A stretch of DNA of 38,851 bases, from the IMG/VR virus record IMGVR_UViG_3300040759_000020, positions 1-38,851 of that record; one strand, written 5' to 3'. The position numbers and the translations under genes were made by a program. Positions 23,048-31,530 of the stretch are shown here, one piece after another (the stretch's first letter is position 1; every line of letters starts with the position of its first letter). A model generated the notes under the pieces. It made no database searches. It had not been told where the DNA came from and saw only the letters and a list, made by a program, of their open reading frames with translations. This DNA is from a virus.

Positions 23048-26000
23048 TGGATTTATCGAGTCTTCAACAAGCCGGATTCAGTCCACAGGAGATCAACGAT
23101 CACCTGAAGCAAGCCGGTTTTAGTGATGCTGAGATCGCCGCTCAAAATCCCCCTCCACCGGAGCCGGATATGAAGCCGATCGCGAACTACATCCAAAAGA
23201 ACCTTGATGCTGCAAACAGTCCTCCTGATGGATTAAAGCCGAGTGAAGATCAAACCCCTCCTCCTCCGAAATCATGGGGAGAGCAGATGCTTCAGTCCAT
23301 TGAAAACGGATGGCAGATGTCTACGGCGGAATTGGTCGCTAGAAACAAGCTTCCTGACGTTCCTCCGGTAGAACATGCCGACATGGCGATGAAAATCGCA
23401 AGCGGGGTCGCGACTCTAGCCGGAGATGTTCCAGCCATGGTTGCGGGATGGGGAGCGGGTACTCTTGCCGGTGGTGCGGCGGCGGGCCCTCCTGGGGCCG
23501 TTGGCGGTGGGTTATTCGGAATGGGTGCGGTCCCTGCGGCTCTGAGGCAAGCCTATATTGATCATCTTCAAAAAGGAGACGTTCAAGACTTTGGAGATCT
23601 CTGGTCTCGCGCAATGTCCGCGAGCTGGGAAGGATTAAAGGGCGGAGCGACCAATCTTGCAACGGCGGGTGTTGGTGGAGCGGTGGGTGGAAAACTCGCT
23701 GAGACCGCTGCTTCTCCGTTAGTTCAGACCTTGGCCAAGTCCTCAGCCGAGATCGCCACGATGACGACGGTGGGGAAGGCTCTCGAAGGACAAATTCCTA
23801 AGCCCGAGGATTTCGTGATCGGTGCGGCTCAGGTCGGACTGATGCATGGAATTACCTCGACCCTTTCCGATCCGGCAAAAAGCCTTACGACCAAACTCCA
23901 AGACATTTACGCCGCCACGGGGATTAAACCCGACGCAATAGCGAGCGAAGCTAAGATCAACCCGGTCCTACAGCAAGAACTTTTGCATGATAGTAAGGAT
24001 ATTCCTCCTTCGCTCAGGCCGATGATTGAACCACCACAGCCGAATCAGGAAATTCTTGGAAAGAAGCCAGAAATGGTATCTGCCAAGATTCCTGATGAAC
24101 TGAACGAACAATCTCCGGTGTTCGCTCCAAACGGAGAGTTCACGCCTCAAAATGATCCACAGGTAGAGAAAGCGGAAGAGCCAGAAGAAAAAGCTCCTCC
24201 CGAATCATCTGGCGGAAATGGAAACGAACCTCCGTCCGCACGAGACATCATCGCAGATAAAATGGGGCCGCCAGAAGAGACCAATAAGCCTGAAAGCTTT
24301 GACAGTCAGTATGCAAAGATTGTGGATGAACTCGACCCTTTGAAGAATCTTTCAAAGGCTATCGCAGGCGGAGAAGAGATTCCAAAGAGCGAAGACCCTT
24401 ATGTTCTTTTCGGTAAGGCCACAGCGCAGTCGTTTGAACGCGCCAGGATGGCTATTGAGAGCGGTCCAGTCGATTTTGAGACCGGAAAGCCTACGGGTGA
24501 ACCGGGTCTTAAGCAGATCATGGCCCCGTTCAAAGACGATCCGAACGGATTCAAATTCTACATGCTTGCTCGCCGTACGGTCGAAGTGGATGAACGCGGG
24601 ATTAAAACCACTATCCCGGTTGAGGCCGCAAAACAGTATGTAGAAGAGAACTCCGATAAGTACGAAGAGGCCCACAGGCAAGTCGTCGATTGGAACAACC
24701 AAGGACTCGACGATCTTCAAAAATCCGGCGTTCTCTCTAAGAAGCAGGTCGCCGACATAAAAGTAAAGAACCAGGAGTACATCCCCCTTCAAGCCTACGC
24801 AGAAGATGGGACTTCTGGATCGAGTCGCGGAAGTCGTCCAATCCGTGGGTTAAAAGGAAACGAGGACCTTCAACTCGTTGACCCTGTTGAGTCGATGATC
24901 AAGAACCGTTACGCTTTCAGTAAACTCGCTGAAGAGAACGTGGCGAAACAGTCCCTGGTCGATCTCGCGACGAAATACGACGCCCCTTCCGAATTACTGG
25001 AGCGGATTCCCACTCCGGTTAAAGCCATCAAAGTTTCTTCGGAAGAACTCTCAAAATATCTCGCGGCTAATGGAATCGCAGAAGACCAATGTGATACCGA
25101 CACCATGAAGATATGGAGGGCCGCGGCGGTTCCTCTTCGAGAAAATCAATTCTCGGTCATGCAAAATGGAGAGCGAAGCATTTACCAAGTCGATCCGTCC
25201 ATTGCAAAAGCGTTCCAAGCTACAGGCAGCACTGAACCGACGAACATGCTTATGAAGATCCCCAATGCAATCGCGGCGGCGCAAAGAATAGGGACCACTT
25301 TGGATCCTTTTTTCCTTTTGAAACACGCGATTCGAGATCAGTTCGCAGCGACTATTTACTCGCAAAACGGTTACAGGTTCGCCTGGGATGGTCTTCGCGG
25401 ATTGGGCCACATCTTCAAGAGTACCGACCAATGGAACGAATTCCTCGCTAACGGTGGCGGCATGACCACTCTTTCCGATTTTCATAATAGTTATATCAAG
25501 GACGATTTTTGGGGACTTTCTCAACAAACCGGATTGATTGATAAAGCCACAAACCTGATCAGGACTCCTTACGAGCGTATGGAGATGATCGCAAAAGCGG
25601 TCTTCAACGCTCCTAAGATGGGTGAATACCTGAGATCGAGAGAAGCCGGTAACGATGTCACGACTGCGGTGGACGACGCCAGAAACGTAACCCCTAACGT
25701 GATGAGAACGGGATCGGCGGAATGGGTAAAAACCTGGAGTGCGGCGACTCCTTTTGCCTCGATGCGGATCAGGGGTATGGACCAAATGGTCAACGCTTTC
25801 AAAACCGATCCAATTGGCACAAGTCTGAAGATGTCACTGGGTATCACCGCTATTTCTTTGGCGACATGGTGGAACGGAAAAGACGACGAAAGATACAAGC
25901 AAGCTCCGAGCTGGGAAAAGGACCTATTTTGGGTCGTCCCTATCGGCGGAGATCCGAAAGACATTAAAAGCGGCGTCACACTTCGTATTCCAAAACCATT

Positions 26001-26844
26001 CGAACCAGGACTGATTTTCGGAAGTCTCGCCGAAAGAACATTGAATGATTATTACCAAAAAGACCCTGAGGCGTTCAAAGGATTCGGAGAAGCTCTTGTC
26101 GGCGGTGCTTTGCCAAATGTCATTCCGGCCGCCGCTATGCCGATGCTTGAGCAGTTCGGAAACAGGTCGTGGTTGACCGGTGGAAACATCATTCCAGAAC
26201 GGTTAAAGGAAGTCGCCCCAGCTTACCAATACACCCCATACACCTCTGAAACCGCAAAGGCAGTGGGACGACTCATTGGGTATATCCCAGGTGTTTCGGA
26301 AATCGGTCCGAAAGATGCCAAGATTTCATCTCCTGCGATTGTTCAAAACTACATCAGAGAATGGACCGGAACCCTTGGCGGATACGCACTAGATCTTATC
26401 GACAAGGGTGCGGAGATGTCCGGAAAACGTCCGGAACCTCCGACGCCGAATCTTACAGACATTCCGTTCATAAAGGAATTCGTCGTGAGAAACCCGTCCG
26501 CAGGGGCTCAGCCGATTCAGGATTTTTACGACAACTATCAGAAGACGAATCAAACCATGTCCACATTACGGCTCCTCCAAAAGAGCGGAGATCAACAAGG
26601 TTACAACTCATTCATTTCGAATCGGTCAAATCAAGAAAACATGCTCCAGCTTGATGGCGTAGCAAAAACGTTAGGAGCCATGGAAAAAGCGGTGAACGGA
26701 ATTTACGTAAATCCAGATATGAAGCCAGCTGAAAAAAGGCAGCTCATTGATGGAATCTACGCGCAGATGGTTCAGACCGCGCGAGAAGGAAATAAAATGC
26801 TCAAAATGAATAAGGATTCTGTCCAGAAATTGAGGGCTCAATGA
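23047..26844 (+). CDS. Large ejection protein with LPD38-like domain (T7 gp16 position)
   Basis: 1265 residues. Two short repeats of L(Q/K)QAGFS open the protein (residues about 6-33), followed by a Pro-rich linker. A hydrophobic Gly/Ala region (VAGWGAGTLAGGAAAGPPGA) could insert in membrane. A Pro/Glu-rich linker sits at about 320-420. The C-terminal half (GTTLDPFFLLKHAIRDQFAA, SLAERTLNDYYQKDP, EQFGNRSWLTGGNIIPE) resembles the LPD38 region of large polyvalent phage proteins. I saw no lytic transglycosylase motif. It should enter the host first with the DNA. Confidence 0.75.
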   Translation: MDLSSLQQAGFSPQEINDHLKQAGFSDAEIAAQNPPPPEPDMKPIANYIQKNLDAANSPPDGLKPSEDQTPPPPKSWGEQMLQSIENGWQMSTAELVARNKLPDVPPVEHADMAMKIASGVATLAGDVPAMVAGWGAGTLAGGAAAGPPGAVGGGLFGMGAVPAALRQAYIDHLQKGDVQDFGDLWSRAMSASWEGLKGGATNLATAGVGGAVGGKLAETAASPLVQTLAKSSAEIATMTTVGKALEGQIPKPEDFVIGAAQVGLMHGITSTLSDPAKSLTTKLQDIYAATGIKPDAIASEAKINPVLQQELLHDSKDIPPSLRPMIEPPQPNQEILGKKPEMVSAKIPDELNEQSPVFAPNGEFTPQNDPQVEKAEEPEEKAPPESSGGNGNEPPSARDIIADKMGPPEETNKPESFDSQYAKIVDELDPLKNLSKAIAGGEEIPKSEDPYVLFGKATAQSFERARMAIESGPVDFETGKPTGEPGLKQIMAPFKDDPNGFKFYMLARRTVEVDERGIKTTIPVEAAKQYVEENSDKYEEAHRQVVDWNNQGLDDLQKSGVLSKKQVADIKVKNQEYIPLQAYAEDGTSGSSRGSRPIRGLKGNEDLQLVDPVESMIKNRYAFSKLAEENVAKQSLVDLATKYDAPSELLERIPTPVKAIKVSSEELSKYLAANGIAEDQCDTDTMKIWRAAAVPLRENQFSVMQNGERSIYQVDPSIAKAFQATGSTEPTNMLMKIPNAIAAAQRIGTTLDPFFLLKHAIRDQFAATIYSQNGYRFAWDGLRGLGHIFKSTDQWNEFLANGGGMTTLSDFHNSYIKDDFWGLSQQTGLIDKATNLIRTPYERMEMIAKAVFNAPKMGEYLRSREAGNDVTTAVDDARNVTPNVMRTGSAEWVKTWSAATPFASMRIRGMDQMVNAFKTDPIGTSLKMSLGITAISLATWWNGKDDERYKQAPSWEKDLFWVVPIGGDPKDIKSGVTLRIPKPFEPGLIFGSLAERTLNDYYQKDPEAFKGFGEALVGGALPNVIPAAAMPMLEQFGNRSWLTGGNIIPERLKEVAPAYQYTPYTSETAKAVGRLIGYIPGVSEIGPKDAKISSPAIVQNYIREWTGTLGGYALDLIDKGAEMSGKRPEPPTPNLTDIPFIKEFVVRNPSAGAQPIQDFYDNYQKTNQTMSTLRLLQKSGDQQGYNSFISNRSNQENMLQLDGVAKTLGAMEKAVNGIYVNPDMKPAEKRQLIDGIYAQMVQTAREGNKMLKMNKDSVQKLRAQ

Positions 26845-27584
26845 GTGTAACCAGTACAGTAAACAGGGCGGCATTCTCTGGAAACGGGACGACGACTGTT
26901 TTTTCATTCCCGTACTTCTTCACCTCGGCAAGTGATCTAACGGTCTACCTTACGGATTCATCAGGGAACATTACCGAGCAGACGATCACAACGGACTACA
27001 CCGTGGGTGGAACTCAGGCGTCGAATGGAACTTATCCAAGTGGCGGAAGCATTACGATGCTCACGGCTCCTGCGTCTGGTTATACACTGACTATAGTAAG
27101 AGAAGTGTCTCCTACTCAGCCTGCTTCATGGGTGGATGGAGATGCAGACCCATCTGCCGTGAAAGAACTCGCTTTTGACAGAACGATTCTCGCGCTTCAA
27201 AGAGTTTACGACATGCTCGGATTGGTTCCCATTTTTCCAGATGGATCCACGGCAGGCTTCAGCCCTGCATTGCCGTTTCCTGCGGTTGCAGGAGCACTGC
27301 TTGCCGTCAATCAATCTGGGGATGGTTGGACTTATGTGGGAGGTTCGAGCGGAGGAGGAGCGGGTTACGGAACCCCTACGCAGGAAAACCCTTCTGGAAC
27401 CGTGAATGGATCGAATACTTCATTCAGCTTAGTGAACACACCCATCTCAAACGGATCGGCGAGCATTTTTTTAGACGGTCTCATTCTTAGACAGGGAACA
27501 GATTACACGATTTCAGCAAACACAATAACCATGACCACGGCTCCAAGCGTCGGTCAGTCACTTTATGCGGTCTATCAGCATTAA
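26841..27584 (+). CDS. Tail fibre adaptor with T7 gp17-type N-terminal domain
   Basis: 247 residues overlapping the upstream stop by ATGA. Residues 1-130 (RAAFSGNGTTTVFSFPYFFT, TDYTVGGTQASNGTYPSGGS, LTIVREVSPTQPASWVDGDA, ELAFDRTILALQRVYDM) are the virion-binding domain of T7-like fibres. A short beta domain follows (GTVNGSNTSFSLVNTP, IFLDGLILRQGTDYTI). It lacks a long receptor-binding shaft, so it probably anchors the next gene product to the tail. Confidence 0.88.
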   Translation: MSVTSTVNRAAFSGNGTTTVFSFPYFFTSASDLTVYLTDSSGNITEQTITTDYTVGGTQASNGTYPSGGSITMLTAPASGYTLTIVREVSPTQPASWVDGDADPSAVKELAFDRTILALQRVYDMLGLVPIFPDGSTAGFSPALPFPAVAGALLAVNQSGDGWTYVGGSSGGGAGYGTPTQENPSGTVNGSNTSFSLVNTPISNGSASIFLDGLILRQGTDYTISANTITMTTAPSVGQSLYAVYQH

Positions 27585-27595
27585 GAGGTAAAACT

Positions 27596-29419
27596 ATGAA
27601 ACGAATCACTTCGCTCTTACTCCTTGCTCTCTTTTTCACAACGCTCGCATCCGCTTACACGGGATGGATTCAGCAGCAGGATATAAAAACGTCGGCTCAG
27701 TGTACGGCTCTTGGAGCGGCATTGGGAAGCTGTCTTCCTCTGGACACTCAAATCTACATCACCGCAAACGGACTCGATGAAACTCTGGCCGCTGCAATCT
27801 CAGGCGGCGCATTTGGCGGGAGCGGAACAGTCACGAGCTGCGGACTTTCGCTACCAAGCATATTCACGGTTACAGGGTCACCCGTTACCACTTCGGGAAC
27901 TTTGACGGCAACTTTTGCGAGTCAGTCGGCCAATCTTTTTCTCGCCAGTCCAAACGGATCGTCTGGCGCACCATCGATGCGCTCAATCGTTGCCGCTGAC
28001 GTTCCGACGCTTAACCAGAACACGACCGGAAATGCTTCGACTGCAACCGCAGCAACGAATATCACAGGTGGCGCAGACGGATATATTCCTTATCAAACAG
28101 CTTCTGGCACAACGACCTTTCTTCCAATCGGGTCTAATACGAATCTATTGACTATTTCTGGTGGGGTACCTGTGTGGGAGGCTGTCCCAACCTGGAACCA
28201 AAACACCACTGGCACGGCGGCAGGACTTTCATCGACTCTCACCGTCTCATCTGGAGGAACAGGATCAACGAGCTTTACGGCTTACGCCCCTTTGTGCGCG
28301 GGCTCTACGACTACTGGCGCACTCGCAAGCTGCTCTAGCGGCATGAGTAACAACGGCTATGTCCTGACCTCCAACGGGACTAGCGCAGCTCCCACATGGC
28401 AGGCCCCCGGCAGTCCAGCTTTCTCAGGGCTCACTACCGACGGAGTGATGTACGCCGCAAGCAGTACTACGGTTGCAAGTACGCCTGCTGGGTCCGGCGG
28501 TCAGGTACTTACGTCGGCGGGCGGAAACTCGACGCCATCTTTTAGGGCATTTGTACCACCGACGATTCAGAAATTTACTTCTGGCTCGGGCACGTACTAT
28601 CCATCTTACGTTTTCGTTGTTAGTTCCGCCAATGCAACGGCCGGGGCGACTTACACGAATAATAGCCAAACCTTTACTGTCTCCACAACTATTTCCAGCG
28701 GGGCCATACTCGCAACGACTGTCTCTTCGTCAACTGCGCCTACTTCATCTGGGACTCTGACCAAAGCAAGCGGAACTGGCGATTCTACCATCACGTTCTA
28801 TTACTATGAGCTCCCGCTCTATGACCTCGTCGAAGCCGTAGGTGGCGGTGGTGGGGGATCGGGATCTTCCACCTCAAGTAACGGTGGCGCTGGGACTAAC
28901 GGAGGTGCCACTACTTTTGGCTCTTCACTTATCACTTCCAACGGTGGCGGTGGAGCTACCGGCGCTGCCGGCGGTACTCCAGGACAAGGGGGAACTTCAT
29001 CCGTTAGTAGCCCTGCAATCCAAATGTATGCTGTCCCCGGCGGTAATGGTCAGGGTAATGGCGGGTCTGGTACTGGCGTAACGATGTCAGGCGGACAGGG
29101 TGGTTCATCTTGCTTAGGCGGTGGTGGTTCAGGCGGCGGAGTCGGATACGCCTCAGGGAGCGGTTCTACGAACACAGGCGGTGGTGGTGGTGGCGCCTCT
29201 GTGCCTGGAGCTAGCGGTGTCGCCGGCGGCGGTGGTGGTGGTGGTGGGTGCGCAAAGGCTCTCTTACCTAGTCCTACTTCTGAGGCATACTGCATCGGAA
29301 ATTCGGGATCTGGGTGTACCGGCGGTGGCGCTGGAACTGCTGGATCTGGTGGATCTGGTGGATCTGGAGGTGGTGGTGGGGCGTTAGGTCAAGTGATCGT
29401 AGAAGAACATTATCAGTAA
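27596..29419 (+). CDS. Glycine-rich fibre/adhesin with an N-terminal signal peptide
   Basis: 607 residues with AAGAGG before the ATG. The N-terminus MKRITSLLLLALFFTTLASA is a textbook Sec signal peptide with an ASA cleavage site. The middle is Ser/Thr/Gly-rich with fibre-like repeats (LNQNTTGNASTATA, WNQNTTGTAAGLSS, SGGTGSTSF). The C-terminal 200 residues contain many Gly runs broken by Ser, Asn and Pro, and end VIVEEHYQ. Gly-rich regions of this kind form polyglycine-II lattices in some phage adhesins. A signal peptide on a tail fibre is unexpected and may mean periplasmic export during assembly or another role. Confidence 0.7.
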   Translation: MKRITSLLLLALFFTTLASAYTGWIQQQDIKTSAQCTALGAALGSCLPLDTQIYITANGLDETLAAAISGGAFGGSGTVTSCGLSLPSIFTVTGSPVTTSGTLTATFASQSANLFLASPNGSSGAPSMRSIVAADVPTLNQNTTGNASTATAATNITGGADGYIPYQTASGTTTFLPIGSNTNLLTISGGVPVWEAVPTWNQNTTGTAAGLSSTLTVSSGGTGSTSFTAYAPLCAGSTTTGALASCSSGMSNNGYVLTSNGTSAAPTWQAPGSPAFSGLTTDGVMYAASSTTVASTPAGSGGQVLTSAGGNSTPSFRAFVPPTIQKFTSGSGTYYPSYVFVVSSANATAGATYTNNSQTFTVSTTISSGAILATTVSSSTAPTSSGTLTKASGTGDSTITFYYYELPLYDLVEAVGGGGGGSGSSTSSNGGAGTNGGATTFGSSLITSNGGGGATGAAGGTPGQGGTSSVSSPAIQMYAVPGGNGQGNGGSGTGVTMSGGQGGSSCLGGGGSGGGVGYASGSGSTNTGGGGGGASVPGASGVAGGGGGGGGCAKALLPSPTSEAYCIGNSGSGCTGGGAGTAGSGGSGGSGGGGGALGQVIVEEHYQ

Positions 29420-29428
29420 GGAGGCCCC

Positions 29429-29563
29429 ATGAAATTCATTCTACTCGCACTATTACTAGCAGGTTGTTCAAGCGGTGTTCTCGTAAACCAGGATACCTGT
29501 AAATACACAGGCCTCGTGAAAGACGGACATCCTATCGATCGATGTCAGAAAGCAGACATGTAA
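29429..29563 (+). CDS. 44-residue lipoprotein
   Basis: ATG at 29429 after AAGGAGG. The N-terminus MKFILLALLLAGCSSG has a lipobox LAGC with Cys at 13. The mature chain is about 32 residues with two more cysteines (DTCKYTGLV, DRCQKADM). Its size and place beside a holin-like gene fit an outer-membrane spanin subunit. The stop abuts the next start. Confidence 0.7.
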   Translation: MKFILLALLLAGCSSGVLVNQDTCKYTGLVKDGHPIDRCQKADM

Positions 29564-29779
29564 ATGGAAACGGGACGCCTTGTTGGAAATCTAGAAGCTA
29601 AGGTCGAGGGCGTTCAAAAAACATTGGAGCATCACGATAAACGATTCGATCGAATGGAGGGGAAATTAGACACCCTTCTTTCCGACAAATGGAAGCGTCA
29701 CGGTGCAATAGTAGTTGTCTCAGGAATAATGTCCACGGTCGTATCTATCGTCATTGCATTGATAAGAACCAGAAGTTAA
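29564..29779 (+). CDS. XhlA-like coiled-coil membrane protein (holin-associated)
   Basis: 71 residues starting immediately after the lipoprotein stop. It has an N-terminal coiled coil (VGNLEAKVEGVQKTLEHHDK, RFDRMEGKLDTLLSDKW) and a C-terminal membrane helix (AIVVVSGIMSTVVSIVIALI) with a basic tail. The layout resembles XhlA-type haemolysin/holin partners. It probably participates in membrane permeabilisation during lysis. Confidence 0.7.
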   Translation: METGRLVGNLEAKVEGVQKTLEHHDKRFDRMEGKLDTLLSDKWKRHGAIVVVSGIMSTVVSIVIALIRTRS

Positions 29780-29785
29780 AAAGTT

Positions 29786-29803
29786 TCGTGAAATAATTCA
29801 CGA
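29786..29803 (+). other. Hairpin upstream of the 67-residue gene
   Basis: A perfect 7-bp inverted repeat TCGTGAA-ATAA-TTCACGA lies between the coiled-coil gene and the next ribosome site. It lacks a U-tract; it could be an RNA-processing site, an operator or a weak terminator. Confidence 0.4.
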
Positions 29804-29822
29804 GTTAACAAGGAGAACGAAA

Positions 29823-30026
29823 ATGTTGAATAAAGTATTGATCACCCAGCCAATCGGTCCTAACGGTGAGTTCGGAAGCGTGACCGTTGCTTTTGTGAAT
29901 GGACAGCTTCAGGCATCCGTCAACCTGAGTCCGAAGGCCGCACTCGCAGCCGCTGCAAAAGACGTCGGCGGTGTTGTCGCGCCAGAAGTCGCGACCTTCT
30001 TGGATAACGCCATCGGCTTGGCATAA
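29823..30026 (+). CDS. 67-residue hypothetical protein
   Basis: AAGGAG lies before the ATG. The N-terminus is beta-rich (LITQPIGPNGEFGSVTVAFV), then helices (SPKAALAAAAKDVGGVVAPE, TFLDNAIGLA). It has no signal or clear membrane helix. It is in the lysis-like cassette; no family is recognised. Confidence 0.7.
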   Translation: MLNKVLITQPIGPNGEFGSVTVAFVNGQLQASVNLSPKAALAAAAKDVGGVVAPEVATFLDNAIGLA

Positions 30027-30036
30027 GGAATAGGCC

Positions 30037-30183
30037 ATGGACCAGATTATTCAGCATCTTACCGAATCTCATCAATTCTATCTTGCGGTGGTGAATAGTC
30101 TGGTTCCTTTGGTCACCACATTGGTCTTAGGATTTTCAAACCCACCAGGAAGCGGAAAGAAAAATGGCGACACCGACAAGTAA
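30037..30183 (+). CDS. 48-residue membrane peptide, holin candidate
   Basis: ATG at 30037 with AAGGA upstream. It reads MDQIIQHLTESHQF, then one hydrophobic helix (YLAVVNSLVPLVTTLVLGF) and a polar basic tail (PPGSGKKNGDTDK). The 3' end overlaps the next gene by 20 nt, whose ribosome site lies within it. Single-span size and cassette position suggest a holin; this is an inference. Confidence 0.6.
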   Translation: MDQIIQHLTESHQFYLAVVNSLVPLVTTLVLGFSNPPGSGKKNGDTDK

Positions 30184-30571
30184 TACTCCAATTCCTCTAC
30201 CGACGACGGACACCGACGCTACGGATGCGGTGGACGCGCTTCAAGACATTATCAACGACGGAGAGACTGCTGCCGAAAATGCGATTATCGCCGCTGAACC
30301 GTTCATGGCAACGCCTGTTTTGAAGCAGATTTGGGAGGGTGCTCTCTCGTGGGTGTTCGGATTTCTTTCATACCCTCTCAAGACTTTCACTGGATACGTC
30401 GTGATCGACTACCAAAAATACACGGCTCTCAAGAACGCCTCGCAAGCCTTAGTGAATCTGAAATCCGCTCAAACTTCGGGAGATCCAAATGCACTTCAAC
30501 AAGCCAACAATCAAATGGATTCAGCCATTGCTCCTGTGCTTCACTACATTGGTTCTGTCAATACTGTCTAA
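30164..30571 (+). CDS. 135-residue protein with a central amphipathic/hydrophobic segment
   Basis: The purine-rich GGAAGCGGAAAG precedes the ATG. The N-terminus is Thr/Asp/Pro-rich. A hydrophobic aromatic stretch (IWEGALSWVFGFLSYPL) is followed by helices (ALKNASQALVNLKSAQT, ALQQANNQMDSAIAPV). No family is recognised. The following lipoprotein gene starts inside its 3' end in another frame, as in Rz/Rz1 spanin pairs. Confidence 0.65.
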   Translation: MATPTSNTPIPLPTTDTDATDAVDALQDIINDGETAAENAIIAAEPFMATPVLKQIWEGALSWVFGFLSYPLKTFTGYVVIDYQKYTALKNASQALVNLKSAQTSGDPNALQQANNQMDSAIAPVLHYIGSVNTV

Positions 30572-30893
30572 CGGCTGTGGAAAAATTCACATCCCCGTCG
30601 ATATCAAAGACGAGACTTTGACCTACATCAAGGGCGATCCAAACAATCCCGCTACGTTCTCAAACTACGCCGTGCAGATGCACTTCCTCTCTCAGGGACA
30701 GGTCGACCTCACGAAGTCCCAGGTAGACGCGATCTCGCAAGGGTCTGTCCTCATGCCTGAACAAGCGTTTGAAGACTTCAATACTGAAATTGCCAAAGCC
30801 TGCTCACAACTGAAGTGCAATTACGAACTTACAGAAATGTGGTCGTCTGTCGTGGCTAAGATTCGAATTGCAAGGACGGCTGAAGTCCAATGA
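30489..30893 (+). CDS. Lipoprotein that starts inside the previous gene
   Basis: 134 residues, ATG at 30489 with GGGAGA upstream, overlapping the preceding gene by 83 nt in another frame. The signal sequence IQPLLLCFTTLVLSILSNGC ends in lipobox SNGC (Cys about 30). The mature part (IHIPVDIKDETLTYIKGDPN, LSQGQVDLTKSQVDAISQGS) is helical with two later cysteines. The nested start recalls outer-membrane spanins, but the mature part is longer than Rz1. Confidence 0.7.
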   Translation: MHFNKPTIKWIQPLLLCFTTLVLSILSNGCGKIHIPVDIKDETLTYIKGDPNNPATFSNYAVQMHFLSQGQVDLTKSQVDAISQGSVLMPEQAFEDFNTEIAKACSQLKCNYELTEMWSSVVAKIRIARTAEVQ

Positions 30894-31117
30894 TCACATT
30901 TTCATACGAGTCGATTCCAACAATAAATGAACTTGAGAAGGATGCGATTCTGGCGGCACTGCGGGTCACCAATAACAACAAAATGCGTGCTGCCGTACTG
31001 CTCGGCATATGCATTAGAAGTCTTAGAAACAAACTCTATTTTTACAGACTTGATTACCTCGTGGGTTCGGTTCCATTTAAGGATCCTCCAACTCATGGAT
31101 ACTGGGGGATGGAATGA
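30890..31117 (+). CDS. Stand-alone Fis-type helix-turn-helix protein
   Basis: 75 residues overlapping the lipoprotein stop by ATGA. The core ELEKDAILAALRVTNNNKMR, then AAVLLGICIRSLRNKLYFYR, matches the Fis/NtrC C-terminal DNA-binding domain (normally ... NKSRAARLLGISRRTLRYKL). There is no AAA+ or receiver domain. It could bind phage promoters or bend DNA. Its place at the end of the late operon makes it a candidate late or lysis-timing regulator. Confidence 0.75.
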   Translation: MITFSYESIPTINELEKDAILAALRVTNNNKMRAAVLLGICIRSLRNKLYFYRLDYLVGSVPFKDPPTHGYWGME

Positions 31118-31530
31118 ATCTCGTACTCAAGCGAAAAGAATTCAGAGCTGATGGTATTTTTTCGGAACTCATGGACGAGTCGGGCAATCAAGTAGCGGTG
31201 ACCCTTGATCACGCCTACCCCACGGATGGGGGTTTTAAACCTAAGATTCCTGACGGAAGGTTCATCTGTAAACGCGGACTCCATCGTCTTGAGGGTATGA
31301 CTCACGACTTCGAGACATTCGAAATTTGTGGCGTGGAAGGGCATACAAACCTTTTGTTCCACCAAGGTAATTTCAATAAAGACTCCGAAGGCTGCCTCTT
31401 ACTAGGAACCTCATTCGGACAAAACGGAGCCAAGGGTGCGAAAATGGTTTTATTTTCCAAGGTCGCGTTTGGTCAATTTATGAAGCTTATGGACGGTGTT
31501 GATGAGTTCGAACTTACCGTCACTTCATGA
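31114..31530 (+). CDS. DUF5675 family protein
   Basis: 138 residues with an ATGA overlap. Conserved features are VTLDHAYPTDGGFKPKIPDG, then FICKRGLHRL, EICGVEGHTNLLFHQGN and DSEGCLLLGTS, the DUF5675 signature with its conserved histidine and cysteine. The family is of unknown function but is common in phage lysis regions. The G-H/H-x-GN/EGC pattern recalls cysteine-dependent cell-wall enzymes, so it is the best lysis-enzyme candidate here. Confidence 0.8.
   Translation: MNLVLKRKEFRADGIFSELMDESGNQVAVTLDHAYPTDGGFKPKIPDGRFICKRGLHRLEGMTHDFETFEICGVEGHTNLLFHQGNFNKDSEGCLLLGTSFGQNGAKGAKMVLFSKVAFGQFMKLMDGVDEFELTVTS

Noticed and set aside
29050-29295. Proline-run frame opposite the fibre gene
   Set aside because: It is the antisense of glycine codons and not a real gene.
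27596-29419. Diversity-generating retroelement target, as in BPP-1
   Set aside because: No reverse transcriptase, template repeat or matching variable repeat was seen.
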